Origin: Sinorhizobium arboris LMG 14919
GTDB lineage: Bacteria; Pseudomonadota; Alphaproteobacteria; Rhizobiales; Rhizobiaceae
Reading direction: 5' to 3'
Length of the DNA stretch: 64,000 nt
NCBI RefSeq assembly: GCF_000427465.1
Contig: NZ_ATYB01000014.1
Location: forward strand, 2,658,058-2,722,057
Shown piece by piece: positions 46,358-55,062 of the stretch (position 1 is its first letter; each line of letters opens with the position of its first letter). The notes under the pieces were generated by a model. The model ran no database searches and was not told the origin of the DNA. It saw only the letters and a program-made list of their open reading frames with translations. Made by a program: the position numbers and the translations under genes.

Positions 46358-47413
46358 CTATTGAGTCAATGCTTTCGAAACCCGAGTTTCGACCGAATCG
46401 GGCACCCATTTTTCCCAGTTGCTCCGGTAGTTTTTCAGGAAGTGGAGCGCCGTTTCTTCGGGGCTGGCCCTTTCTCGATGCATATAGGCAGCGAGTTCAC
46501 CCATGGTTTGCGTGCCAATGAACATCGAACGCAGGAAGCTGACGATGTCGGGATTATCCTCGACCATTTTCCGCGTGGCATATTTCAGGATTGGTATCGT
46601 CTCGTAGGCACATGCGCGCTCCGCCGGCACTCCGGGCTGGAACGGCGTCAGCACTTTTTCGATCGAGGCCCAGCAAGCTAATTCGTAAGGCGGCTCCTCC
46701 AGCAGCGTGAGATCGATCATGCTCGGAATGGCGCTGGGCGCCCAATAGTAGGTGACGAAAGGACGTCCGGCTTCGTATTCCTTGAGAACGATCTTGTTCA
46801 GTTCATTCTCGGTCGCTGGCTCGATCGAATTTAGCTCCTTATCCAAGCCATAAGTTGCAAGCTTGATGAGATTTATTTCCCTGCAGGCCCATCCGGGAAT
46901 GCAATTTACAAGCATCGCTTCTTTATCCGGATTGCTTTGTCGGAACGCCTCGGCATAGCGGGCGAGATCGGCAACACCTTTGAGGTCTGGCGCTATTGCC
47001 TTGATGCCGCGCGCGGAATCGCCCTTGATGACGTAGGTGGGAACATAGAACCCTTGGGAGGCGCTTTCATAGGTTTGCCCGAGTTCGACAATAGCGCCAG
47101 CGTCGACCTGTGCATTAACCCATTCGGCCATGAGGTTGTTGTACATTTCGAGGTTGACGTCCATGGTCCCGTTCTCCATCGCTGCCTGCATTTTTGGGAC
47201 ATTGGATTCGACATTGACAGCGTCGCGCTCAAAACCTTTGCTGATGATGTAGATGGCTATCGCATTGCTGATCTGTATGTTTTCCCAACCACCGTCGTAG
47301 AAGGTGATGGGTTTACGCCCATCATGCGCCCAGGCTGCCTGAGAATGCAGGATGCAACTCATCCCGATTGCGAAGAGGGTCGCGTGAATACGGGCCTTCA
47401 TCGTCGAATGCAT
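46358..47413 (-). CDS. Glycine betaine/carnitine-type ABC substrate-binding protein, orphan
   Basis: 351 residues. A signal peptide (about 5-29, ending AAWA) is followed by an OpuAC/ProX-type domain. Aromatic residues likely to build a quaternary-ammonium cage are present: Trp-43 in YDGGWENIQISNA, Trp-175 in CIPGWACREI and Tyr-Tyr-Trp 222-224 in TYYWAPSAIP. The family binds glycine betaine, proline betaine, choline or carnitine in the periplasm. No permease or ATPase gene is adjacent. The gene lies 21 bases after the PKS and 34 bases before the NRPS on the same strand, so it is co-transcribed with the biosynthetic genes, which points to a link between the pathway and a betaine-like compound. 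Confidence 0.88.
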   Translation of the reverse strand: MHSTMKARIHATLFAIGMSCILHSQAAWAHDGRKPITFYDGGWENIQISNAIAIYIISKGFERDAVNVESNVPKMQAAMENGTMDVNLEMYNNLMAEWVNAQVDAGAIVELGQTYESASQGFYVPTYVIKGDSARGIKAIAPDLKGVADLARYAEAFRQSNPDKEAMLVNCIPGWACREINLIKLATYGLDKELNSIEPATENELNKIVLKEYEAGRPFVTYYWAPSAIPSMIDLTLLEEPPYELACWASIEKVLTPFQPGVPAERACAYETIPILKYATRKMVEDNPDIVSFLRSMFIGTQTMGELAAYMHRERASPEETALHFLKNYRSNWEKWVPDSVETRVSKALTQ

Positions 47414-47434
47414 GGCAATCTCCGTTATAGACTC

Positions 47435-50400
47435 TCAGATGGAAGAAGAGACCTTGAATTCCGTTCTGCGGGCCTCATTGAGATGCTTCGCAAGCGTGCG
47501 CGAGGCGATCTCGATGAGGAATTGACTTTGGGTTTCCATAAAATAGTGGTCGCCCGGGCAAAAATGAGTGGTGAGGTGCGTGGTTGAGTGCGCCTGCCAT
47601 GCGAGAATGTGCTGACCGGTTGTATAGGGATCGGCCCGCCCCCCCAGTGCAGTAATGGGTACGGCGAGGGGTAACTTGGGCTGGTAAACGTATGTGTTGT
47701 TCAGCTGGTAGTCGGCTTTTATCACCGGCAGCATCAGGGAAAGAAGCTCGGGATCCCTGAACAGCGCCTTGTTATTCGCGAAGTTTACATCCTGAAGCAT
47801 GTCGATGAAGTCCTGATCGGTCGCTAGGCCGGAACGTGCGGCCGTGGCACCGAACTGAACGGCATCGATCGCAGCCTGGGCTTCAGTGTAGATTTGCGGG
47901 GCTCTCGAGCCTGCCACGAAGAGGTGTAGGGGCAGCAGGCCACATGCACGATGTAAATGATGGGTCAGTTCGAAGGCCTGCACCCCTCCGATGCAATGTC
48001 CAAAGAAGGCAAATGGCCTGTCGAGGTAGTCCGCCAGTACCGGCACCATCTCATCAACAAGCTCCTCCATCGTTTTGTGTGGAGATTCCCCGAGCCGAGA
48101 TCCTCGCCCTGGAAGCTGAACGATCGCGACTTCGATGTCTGAACCGAATCCGTCAGCCCACCCGTTGAAGACCGCAGGGCCACCGCCAGCATAGGCAAAG
48201 CAGACCAGTTTGAGCCGCGGATCGACGCCTTTCTTCGTGACGACAAGAGGTTCCCGCGTGGCAGGCACTGCCGCGACTCTTTGTGTCTTCAAGGACGTAT
48301 CGGCTTGGATTTTGTCCAGAACGAACTGTGCAATATCGCTGACGGAGGCTCCCGCGAACAGCGGCCCAAGGGGAAGGGTCACATCCAGTGATTTCAAGGC
48401 ATTTCGCAGTTCCAGTGTGGTGAGCGAATCGAAACCCATGCGATTAATTGGTACGTCTGTCGCAATGGTTTCCTGCGCTGCTCCGATTGTTTTTGCAACG
48501 ACCAAGGACACGGCGGCGGTGACGAACTTCTCCCGCTCTCCGTTCTGAAGCGCAGCCGCCTCTTCCTTGAAATGTCGCTTCATCTGCCGCGGCGTCTCGT
48601 GGACCTTCCCGTCGACCGCTACCTGCGATAGCAGCGGTGGCATCCGTCCACCGAACTGAGCGAGATAGTTGGTCCAATCGATCGGAAATGCGCCGTACAC
48701 ACCCGAGCGGCCGAGGAGCGAACCCAGTCTCGCCAGGCCCTCTTCCGGGGAGAAGGATCGAACCCCCATCGCCGACAATCGCGCTCTTTGTGGTCCGCTG
48801 AGCGTTGAGGACATTCCTTCGCCTTCCCAGGGACCCCAGCATATGGCAAGGCCGGGGAGACCTTCTCGAACCCGCCTTGTCACTATGCCTTCCATGGCCG
48901 CATTGGCGGCGACATAGGCAGATTGGCCCTTGAAACCCAGCATCGACGAGAGGGACGAAAAGCATACGAAGAAATCGAGATCGCGCCCTCGCGTATGTCG
49001 GTCGAGCGTGATCGTGCCTTGGAATTTCGGCCTCAGAGCCCTGCCGAGAGAATCATCCGAAACGTCGGGGAACATGCTGCTCTCGTTGACGCCCGCAGCA
49101 TGGAAGATTCCCTTCAGAGGAAAGCCGGAGGCGTCGATCCTCTCGAAGAGTAGCGCAATGTCCGTATCAGACGCCACATCGGCAGGCTCGAATCGGAGAT
49201 TTGGTGCTGCCATTTGCAGCGATGCAAGCTCGCGCCGCTTCACATCGTGGTCCACCGATCGACCGACGAGCACAATGTTTTTGGCTCCTTCATTCGCGAG
49301 CCATCGCGCGACCGACTTTCCTATGCCGCCAAGTCCGCCTGTGATCACGTAGGTCGCGTCGCCGTCAATCGCGATCGGCGACGTCTCCGCGAGTTCAATA
49401 TCTTGTAGTCTCGCCGCGAAGCTGCGGCCTGCGCGAAATGCGCTCTGGTCTCCGACTTCGCCTTTCAACAGACGGTTTACCGCCGTTTTGGTCGAGACAT
49501 CGTCTAAATCGACGAGGGAGCCCCAGATGTCGGGATGCTCGTTTGCGAACACCGTGCCTAGGGACCAGATGGCTGCCTGCGCAGCGTCGGTGGAGACGTC
49601 CTGTTCGCCGACGCTGACGGCGTTTCGAGTGACGAGATGCACACGGAAATCGAGCGAGCCATCCCATCTAGACATCTCGCGAAGAAACTCTGCCGTCTCA
49701 AAGATCGATTCCAGGGCGGCGTTTTCGTCCGCGGCTTCGGCAATCTCGCGCGGACAGGCCACATATATTACCTCGCACTTGGGAGGCGTTTCGCCTTCCG
49801 TGGCGTTGCGGATTAGGTATTGTACGTGCTCGACCTTCATCTCATCGACATACATGACGATCGGCCGTCGATCTCGCCATCTCCTTTCCGTTGTCCGGCC
49901 GATCTGCTGCTCAATGACCGTTGTTAACTCAGTTGCGGAGCTTCGGCGGGTGCCGCACAGCAGCAAGACATCCGGCGCAAATTGTCGTGGTGGTGGGATG
50001 TTTTCTTCCGTGACCCAGACGGTGCTGTGGAACCACGGTTCCGCCGGAGTATCGGGCGCCGGCCAGAACCGACGACGTTGAAAAGGATAGGTCGGAAGCG
50101 GAACGCGTCTCCGCTTCTTCTCCTTATATACTTCCCGCCACGCTAGATTGGCGCCGCCCTTGTACAGCTCCGCCAATGCGACGGCGTCATGCTCGCGATC
50201 ATCGACCGTATCGTTCAGTGCAGAGACCCAGGTGGTTTCTTCGCCTTCTGAATGGTCGCTAAGGCAGAGCTTCCCAAGGTTTGAGAGAATCGGACGGGGG
50301 CCGATTTCGAGGAAAATTTCCACCCCCCTCTGCAGTGCTGCTTCTACGCTTTGCGCAAATAATACCGGCTTGCGGAGATGATCGCACCAATATGCCGGGC

Positions 50401-52741
50401 TTGATATTTCCTGTGGCGAGATCGTGCCGGTTACATTCGTGATTATGGGCACCTTCGCGGGCGAGAATATCACGGTTTCTGCTACACCGGCGAATGCTGG
50501 AAGGATCGGCTCCATTAATGGGCAATGAGAAGCAACGGAAGCATTCACGATGGTGTTGGTAATCTCTCGGGCGCTTAAATCTTCCCGCAAGGCAATGATC
50601 TCGCCGGCAGCCCCGGAAACGACGACGCTGTTCGGCGCGTTGATTGCCGCAATCCATAGCTTGCCACCGCGCTCTGCGATGAGACGTGTGGCCTCCTCGG
50701 CGTTAAGCGCGACCGCCAACATGGATCCGGCGGGTTGAGCCTCCTGCATGAGCCGGCTGCGAGTTGCGACCAGGCGCAGTGCATCGCGAAAATCGACAAG
50801 CCCTGAAAGACACGCGGCGGTGTATTCCCCGAGACTGTGTCCAATCAGAACATCGGGTTTGATGCCGCGGCTCACCCAGAGTTGGGCAAGCGCATATTCA
50901 AAGGCCAGCAGCGCTGGTTGCGCGTAGCGCGCCTGATCAATCAGTGTAGTGGCGGAAGCAGCTGGAGAGATGATGTCGAAGAGATTTGTGCCGCAGGCTT
51001 GCTCCACAAGCGGGGCAGCGGTCTGAATCCAATGACGGAAGACGGGTTCGCAGTCGTAAAGCACCCGCCCCATTCCGACATACTGAGCACCTTGCCCTGG
51101 AAACAGGAATGCGATCTTGCCGGTACCGGTCTTCGCTACGCTGCTAACTGTCTTCGACAGGTGGTCGAAATGCTCAGCCATCTTTGAGCGATCTGACGCA
51201 ACAACAGCGAGACGATGTGGCAATGCCGCAAGCCCTGTGTTTGCGCTGTAAGCGATGTCCGGCAGCTTGGCGGTTCCGGAAGAGAGCAGGAAATCACGGT
51301 ATCTGGACGCCAAATCGCGCAGCGCCTGTTCCGAATGCGCTGATAGGGCGAGAACTTCTGGTTTCGAAGCTTCGGCAAGTTCGCCGGATGCCTTTCGCGG
51401 CGGGGCCTCCTCAAGAATGACGTGGACGTTGGTCCCGCCAACTCCCAACGAGGTCACGCCAGCGCGACGAGGCCCATCACTTATCCAGTCCAACGGCTCC
51501 GTATTGATGAAAAACGGTGTTCCTTCAAAGCTGATCTCGGGATTAAGCCCGTCGAAGTGGAGGGTGGGGGGAATCGTTCGATGTTGCAGGCTGAGGACGG
51601 CCTTGATCAGCCCGGCAATTCCGGCGGCTGCCGAAAGGTGGCCGATGTTCGTCTTGACCGCGCCCAAGACGCAGGTCGCCGGCTTTACGCGCGGACCTGC
51701 GAAGACTTCGGACAGAGCCCGCGCCTCGATCGGATCTCCCAAAGGTGTCCCGGTACCGTGAGTTTCGACATACGTTATGCTGTCGGGCGCGACACCCGCA
51801 TTTGAAAGGGCTTGCCTGATAACGTCGGCCTGCCCGCGTACGCTCGGCGCTCCAAAACTGGCCTTGTCCGCTCCATCGTTGTTGGCTGCGGAACCTCTGA
51901 TAACCGCATGGATGAAATCACCATCGGCGATGGCATCCTCGAGGCGCTTCAACGCGACCACACCAACACCGCTTGCAAATACGGTGCCGTCCGCCGATGC
52001 ATCAAAAGCGCGGCAATGCCCGTCGCTCGACACTATTCCGCCCGGTTGGTGGAGATATCCGATACCGTGAGGTACGAGAACCGATGATGCGCCCGCAAGC
52101 GCGATGTCGCACTCTCCCAATTGGAGACCCTGGCAGGCAAGATGAACCGCCAGAAGTCCCGTCGAGCAGGCGCTCTGGACATTGATGCTCGGTCCGCGCA
52201 GGTCGAGTTTAAAAGATGTCCTCGTGCAGACATAGTCCTTGTCGTTGCCCAGCATCGTGAGGAAACCGGACGCGGTGTCGAGATAACGATTGGTTTCGCC
52301 GTCCGCATTCTCCTGGGCATGATAATGGAGCAGATAGGTATTCGGACCTGCTCCCCCGTAAACGCCGACCAAAAGATCGTCGCGCCTTTGTAGTCCGCCG
52401 GCCGCTTCGAGTGCCTCCCATGCGCATTCCAAGAATAGACGGTGCTGGGGATCGGTTGTCTCCGCTTCCTTTGCTGTCATCTTGAAGAGGTCTGCATCGA
52501 ACTTGTCGAAATTCTCCAAGGCGGCTCCGGCCGGAATATAATCGGCGCCTTTTAGCGTGGCGTCTGGCACGCTATGTTGCCGCAGTCGTTCCTGGGATAT
52601 GCGGACGATGCTTTCGCGCTTTGCGATCAGATTTTCCCAGAAGGCATGCGTTGTGTCGGCGTCCGGAAACCGGCATGCAATACCCACAACCGCTACTTCG
52701 TTGCCTTGAAAATCATGTTTCATGACGTCGCTCATTTTCAT
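47435..52741 (-). CDS. Type I polyketide synthase KS-AT-KR-ACP-TE
   Basis: 1768 residues; the exact start is uncertain (ATGs at 52741, 52735 and 52723). KS (about 12-445): catalytic Cys-192 in VQSACSTGLL, His-328 in VETHGTGTPLGDP, His-368 in KTNIGHLSAAAG. AT (about 543-840): FPGQGAQYVGMG, GHSLGE with Ser-636, and VASH (736-739) at the specificity site, which is neither the malonyl HAFH nor the methylmalonyl YASH. KR (about 905-1365): structural half, then VITGGLGGIG and Tyr-1276 in GQSAYVAAN. ACP: Ser-1439 in GFDSLTTLEL. TE (about 1510-1755): GHCIGG with Cys-1583 instead of Ser, Asp-1704, and His-1732 in GDHYF. No DH or ER, so one extension with reduction to a beta-hydroxyl. It heads the operon with the binding protein and NRPS. 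Confidence 0.94.
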   Translation of the reverse strand: MKMSDVMKHDFQGNEVAVVGIACRFPDADTTHAFWENLIAKRESIVRISQERLRQHSVPDATLKGADYIPAGAALENFDKFDADLFKMTAKEAETTDPQHRLFLECAWEALEAAGGLQRRDDLLVGVYGGAGPNTYLLHYHAQENADGETNRYLDTASGFLTMLGNDKDYVCTRTSFKLDLRGPSINVQSACSTGLLAVHLACQGLQLGECDIALAGASSVLVPHGIGYLHQPGGIVSSDGHCRAFDASADGTVFASGVGVVALKRLEDAIADGDFIHAVIRGSAANNDGADKASFGAPSVRGQADVIRQALSNAGVAPDSITYVETHGTGTPLGDPIEARALSEVFAGPRVKPATCVLGAVKTNIGHLSAAAGIAGLIKAVLSLQHRTIPPTLHFDGLNPEISFEGTPFFINTEPLDWISDGPRRAGVTSLGVGGTNVHVILEEAPPRKASGELAEASKPEVLALSAHSEQALRDLASRYRDFLLSSGTAKLPDIAYSANTGLAALPHRLAVVASDRSKMAEHFDHLSKTVSSVAKTGTGKIAFLFPGQGAQYVGMGRVLYDCEPVFRHWIQTAAPLVEQACGTNLFDIISPAASATTLIDQARYAQPALLAFEYALAQLWVSRGIKPDVLIGHSLGEYTAACLSGLVDFRDALRLVATRSRLMQEAQPAGSMLAVALNAEEATRLIAERGGKLWIAAINAPNSVVVSGAAGEIIALREDLSAREITNTIVNASVASHCPLMEPILPAFAGVAETVIFSPAKVPIITNVTGTISPQEISSPAYWCDHLRKPVLFAQSVEAALQRGVEIFLEIGPRPILSNLGKLCLSDHSEGEETTWVSALNDTVDDREHDAVALAELYKGGANLAWREVYKEKKRRRVPLPTYPFQRRRFWPAPDTPAEPWFHSTVWVTEENIPPPRQFAPDVLLLCGTRRSSATELTTVIEQQIGRTTERRWRDRRPIVMYVDEMKVEHVQYLIRNATEGETPPKCEVIYVACPREIAEAADENAALESIFETAEFLREMSRWDGSLDFRVHLVTRNAVSVGEQDVSTDAAQAAIWSLGTVFANEHPDIWGSLVDLDDVSTKTAVNRLLKGEVGDQSAFRAGRSFAARLQDIELAETSPIAIDGDATYVITGGLGGIGKSVARWLANEGAKNIVLVGRSVDHDVKRRELASLQMAAPNLRFEPADVASDTDIALLFERIDASGFPLKGIFHAAGVNESSMFPDVSDDSLGRALRPKFQGTITLDRHTRGRDLDFFVCFSSLSSMLGFKGQSAYVAANAAMEGIVTRRVREGLPGLAICWGPWEGEGMSSTLSGPQRARLSAMGVRSFSPEEGLARLGSLLGRSGVYGAFPIDWTNYLAQFGGRMPPLLSQVAVDGKVHETPRQMKRHFKEEAAALQNGEREKFVTAAVSLVVAKTIGAAQETIATDVPINRMGFDSLTTLELRNALKSLDVTLPLGPLFAGASVSDIAQFVLDKIQADTSLKTQRVAAVPATREPLVVTKKGVDPRLKLVCFAYAGGGPAVFNGWADGFGSDIEVAIVQLPGRGSRLGESPHKTMEELVDEMVPVLADYLDRPFAFFGHCIGGVQAFELTHHLHRACGLLPLHLFVAGSRAPQIYTEAQAAIDAVQFGATAARSGLATDQDFIDMLQDVNFANNKALFRDPELLSLMLPVIKADYQLNNTYVYQPKLPLAVPITALGGRADPYTTGQHILAWQAHSTTHLTTHFCPGDHYFMETQSQFLIEIASRTLAKHLNEARRTEFKVSSSI

Positions 52742-52840
52742 CAAGTGAGAGTTCGTTTAGCTTCAGGAGATGTAACGGCAGGCTTTTCCCGCGGCTCAAG
52801 TCGCAAGAAGTGTGCTCAGCAGACGCTTTTTGGAGAGAAG

Positions 52841-53494
52841 ATGCTCCCGTTGAAAAAGGGTGTTGTTGGAGATGAGTGTGTTTATAGTTTCTATGACATC
52901 GGAAGTTTCGTATCCGGCAAGGAGCCAATCCCTGAAAGACTGCGGGTCCGTTTGCCGGCCGATGAGCTTCGCGAGACGAGCTTGGTGGTCGATGCCGCCG
53001 AACGAACGAGGCGGTTGGTGGCCAAAGCGATCTTGAGGGGGAACCTTGCCAACATTCTCGACGTTGAGCCGTCTTCGCTTGTCTTCGGCCGGGGGCCAAC
53101 GGGCAAGCCATTTCTCTCCACCCAGCGCTTTCAGTGGCTTCGATTTAACCTTTCGCACTCCGGTGATTTTGTAGCGACCGCAACGGGCCGCACTGAGCTT
53201 GGCATCGACATCGAGAGGCATCGTCTCGTAAGTGACGCCGGCGACTTGATGCACAGATATTTTTGTGAAGACGAGCATCAGTTGTTCCTCGGAACCGACG
53301 TCAGCAGCCAAATGGAAACGTTCTTTTCGCTGTGGACCCGTAAGGAGGCGCTTTTGAAGGCTATGGGAACCGGGTTCAGTCGCCTCCTCGACAGCGTTTC
53401 GGTGGTTCGAGATGACGTCATCGAAGGCAGTTGGAGAGTATGTTCCATCGTTGCACCCATCGGTTACTCCGCTGCAATTTCGTGGCACCTCTGA
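52841..53494 (+). CDS. Sfp-type 4'-phosphopantetheinyl transferase
   Basis: 217 residues from the ATG at 52841, preceded by GGAGAG. Signature motifs are FGRGPTGKPFL (about 86-96), LRFNLSHSGDF (104-114), ELGIDIERHR (about 125-134) with the Mg-binding Asp and Glu, and FFSLWTRKEALLKAMGTG (about 164-181). The enzyme would convert the apo carrier domains of the neighbouring NRPS and PKS to the holo form, which makes the locus self-sufficient. It is transcribed divergently from the PKS with a 99-base spacer and converges on the EamA transporter gene. Confidence 0.93.
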   Translation: MLPLKKGVVGDECVYSFYDIGSFVSGKEPIPERLRVRLPADELRETSLVVDAAERTRRLVAKAILRGNLANILDVEPSSLVFGRGPTGKPFLSTQRFQWLRFNLSHSGDFVATATGRTELGIDIERHRLVSDAGDLMHRYFCEDEHQLFLGTDVSSQMETFFSLWTRKEALLKAMGTGFSRLLDSVSVVRDDVIEGSWRVCSIVAPIGYSAAISWHL

Positions 53495-53520
53495 CGTAGA
53501 TCGGCTCAGCTTGTGTTTCG

Positions 53521-54447
53521 TCACTCCAAAGCAGGGGGTTGTGCTGCGATAGGGTGGCGACGAAGGCGCGGTCGCCACCCCAACTGAACTCCTAAGGTTC
53601 CCAACATAATCAAGGCCAACCCAGCCCATTGTGCCGGCTGAAGCGCTTTTCCGTACGCGAGCCAATCAACGAGGATCGAGACGAGGGGAAAAAGAAATGC
53701 GAGAACGCCAATGACCGGCGTCCGAAGGTGTGGGTACGCCGAAAACATCAGCACATACGCAATTCCCGTGTGCAAGACACCGAGGCATACGAGCCATTTC
53801 CAGGACGCACTTGGGACAGGCTGAAGAAGCTCTGCAAAAGGGGAGAGTATCAACGCGCCGACCAACGTCTGCATGAGCGTCGTGACCTCAGGCCGCTGTT
53901 CGCCCAAGCCTTTGCCAATGACCGTTCCGACCGAATACAAAAAGGCAGCGATGAGCGACAGCCCGACGCCGAGATACCAGGAATTTTCTTCCGGTACTGA
54001 AGTGCCAACGAAGCCGGTCGAGAGAACCAGTCCTGCGAATGCGAGGCCGATCCAGCATATCTCCGTGGGTTTTATTGTTTCCCTGAAGAGAGCAGTGCCA
54101 ATGAGGACGACGAAAAACGGTTGAATGTGATATATGATCGTCGCTGTACCGATCGTCGTATAGCCGTAGGCGCTGAAGAGAGCGACCGAGCTGCCGATGT
54201 TTCCGATACCTCCGACGGCGGCCAACAGCAGCAACTTGGCGGACAGTTTGGCCGGCTTCAGGTAGCCAAAGGTCGCGCACCAAGCCAGGAGGAACAGGGT
54301 TGCAAAGACGCACCGCCAGAAGACGGTCACAAAGGGCGGCAGAGCGCCTTGCACAGCGAAAAGACCGATAGTGCCAAAAATGACATTGGACAAAGCGAGA
54401 TTGAATGCAGGCAAATTCGCAATCTTCGCCATTCGCTCAAAATCCAC
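53521..54447 (-). CDS. EamA/DMT-family membrane transporter
   Basis: 308 residues with about ten hydrophobic segments arranged as two repeats of five, the EamA (DUF6) layout. Examples are NVIFGTIGLFAVQGALPPFV near the N-terminus and a second repeat beginning at NSWYLGVGLSLIAAFLYSVG. The family exports amino acids and other small metabolites. Adjacent position to the biosynthetic genes suggests export of the product, but that is inference. An in-frame ATG five codons downstream (54432) is an alternative start. It ends 27 bases from the phosphopantetheinyl transferase gene, convergently. Confidence 0.9.
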   Translation of the reverse strand: MDFERMAKIANLPAFNLALSNVIFGTIGLFAVQGALPPFVTVFWRCVFATLFLLAWCATFGYLKPAKLSAKLLLLAAVGGIGNIGSSVALFSAYGYTTIGTATIIYHIQPFFVVLIGTALFRETIKPTEICWIGLAFAGLVLSTGFVGTSVPEENSWYLGVGLSLIAAFLYSVGTVIGKGLGEQRPEVTTLMQTLVGALILSPFAELLQPVPSASWKWLVCLGVLHTGIAYVLMFSAYPHLRTPVIGVLAFLFPLVSILVDWLAYGKALQPAQWAGLALIMLGTLGVQLGWRPRLRRHPIAAQPPALE

Positions 54448-54617
54448 ATATCATCACAAAGTGATATGTGACACCTCTACGTAGGCGATGTCAATGACTG
54501 GATAACTAGAAGTAGCAGAAGCTATCGCTGGCATGCGGGCAGATCCCCGCAGATTGCAAATGCTCCAATATCTTACCTGGTACCCCCAGCCAAAAAAGCT
54601 ACAGGCTCCGAGGCTGA

Positions 54618-54887
54618 CGAGGGCCTTGCTCTGTCGCTGAACTGGTGGAGTTGACAGGTGCTTCCCAACCAAATGTCTCAAATCACCTGCGCAAGCGGAA
54701 TCACGACCTTGTAGAGTCTGAGAAGCGCGGACGTCTTGTCATATACCGGGTTGCCTCTCCAGCCGTTGCCGAAGTCATTGCCTCCTGTCTTAGGCGGCGA
54801 CGGGAGCTCAGGCCAGTACAACCATGCCCACGCCGGAGCCGTTGCGGAGGGCGAGAGCTTGCTACGATCATCTTGCAGGTAGCATAG
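54618..54887 (+). pseudogene. ArsR-type regulator remnant
   Basis: The frame after a stop at 54615 reads SVAELVELTGASQPNVSNHL then DLVESEKRGRLVIYRVASPA, the recognition-helix and wing region of ArsR-family winged-helix regulators. There is no start codon with a ribosome-binding site, the first 35 residues or so of a normal ArsR are absent, and the expected preceding residues (ADEG) appear in another frame, so a frameshift near 54620 is likely. It lies in the island's right part. The rest of 54448-55062 holds no gene I can support; an inverted repeat TGGGTC-N5-GACCCA is at 54964-54980. Confidence 0.55.
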
Positions 54888-55062
54888 GGGTTCGTGTGTT
54901 CAGGGGATTAGTCTAATCCACGATTTCCAAACCCTGTTTTCGCTGGGAAAATCTGTCAATCCATGGGTCAAATGGACCCAAAGTTTGCCAAACGGAAGCG
55001 TGGACGGCAGGCCGGGGGATCGGAAAAAGGTATTCCCGCTGAGTGGGGACGGCAGGTCGAAC

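Larger units (their letters stand above)
42503..55062. mobile_element. Accessory genomic island carrying a hybrid NRPS-PKS locus
   Basis: The island lies between the two DUF459 3'-end copies, in the middle of a core arrangement (a DUF459 gene facing gltD). Its content is accessory: a remnant MucR-family gene, the NRPS, a betaine-type binding protein, the PKS, a phosphopantetheinyl transferase, an EamA transporter and an ArsR-type remnant. The non-coding parts (for example 54448-54960) are visibly richer in A and T than the flanks. No integrase, transposase or tRNA is present, so the mechanism of entry is not evident; homologous recombination between diverged alleles is the simplest reading. 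Boundaries are defined by the repeats only. Confidence 0.75.

Noticed and set aside
43309..52741. Siderophore or large lipopeptide synthetase
   Set aside because: There is no condensation or cyclisation domain, only one amino acid module and one PKS module, and no siderophore receptor or hydroxamate/catechol genes nearby.
42503..55062. Integrase-mediated insertion at a tRNA
   Set aside because: No tRNA gene and no integrase-like open frame were found at or near either boundary, and the flanking repeat is a protein-coding end.
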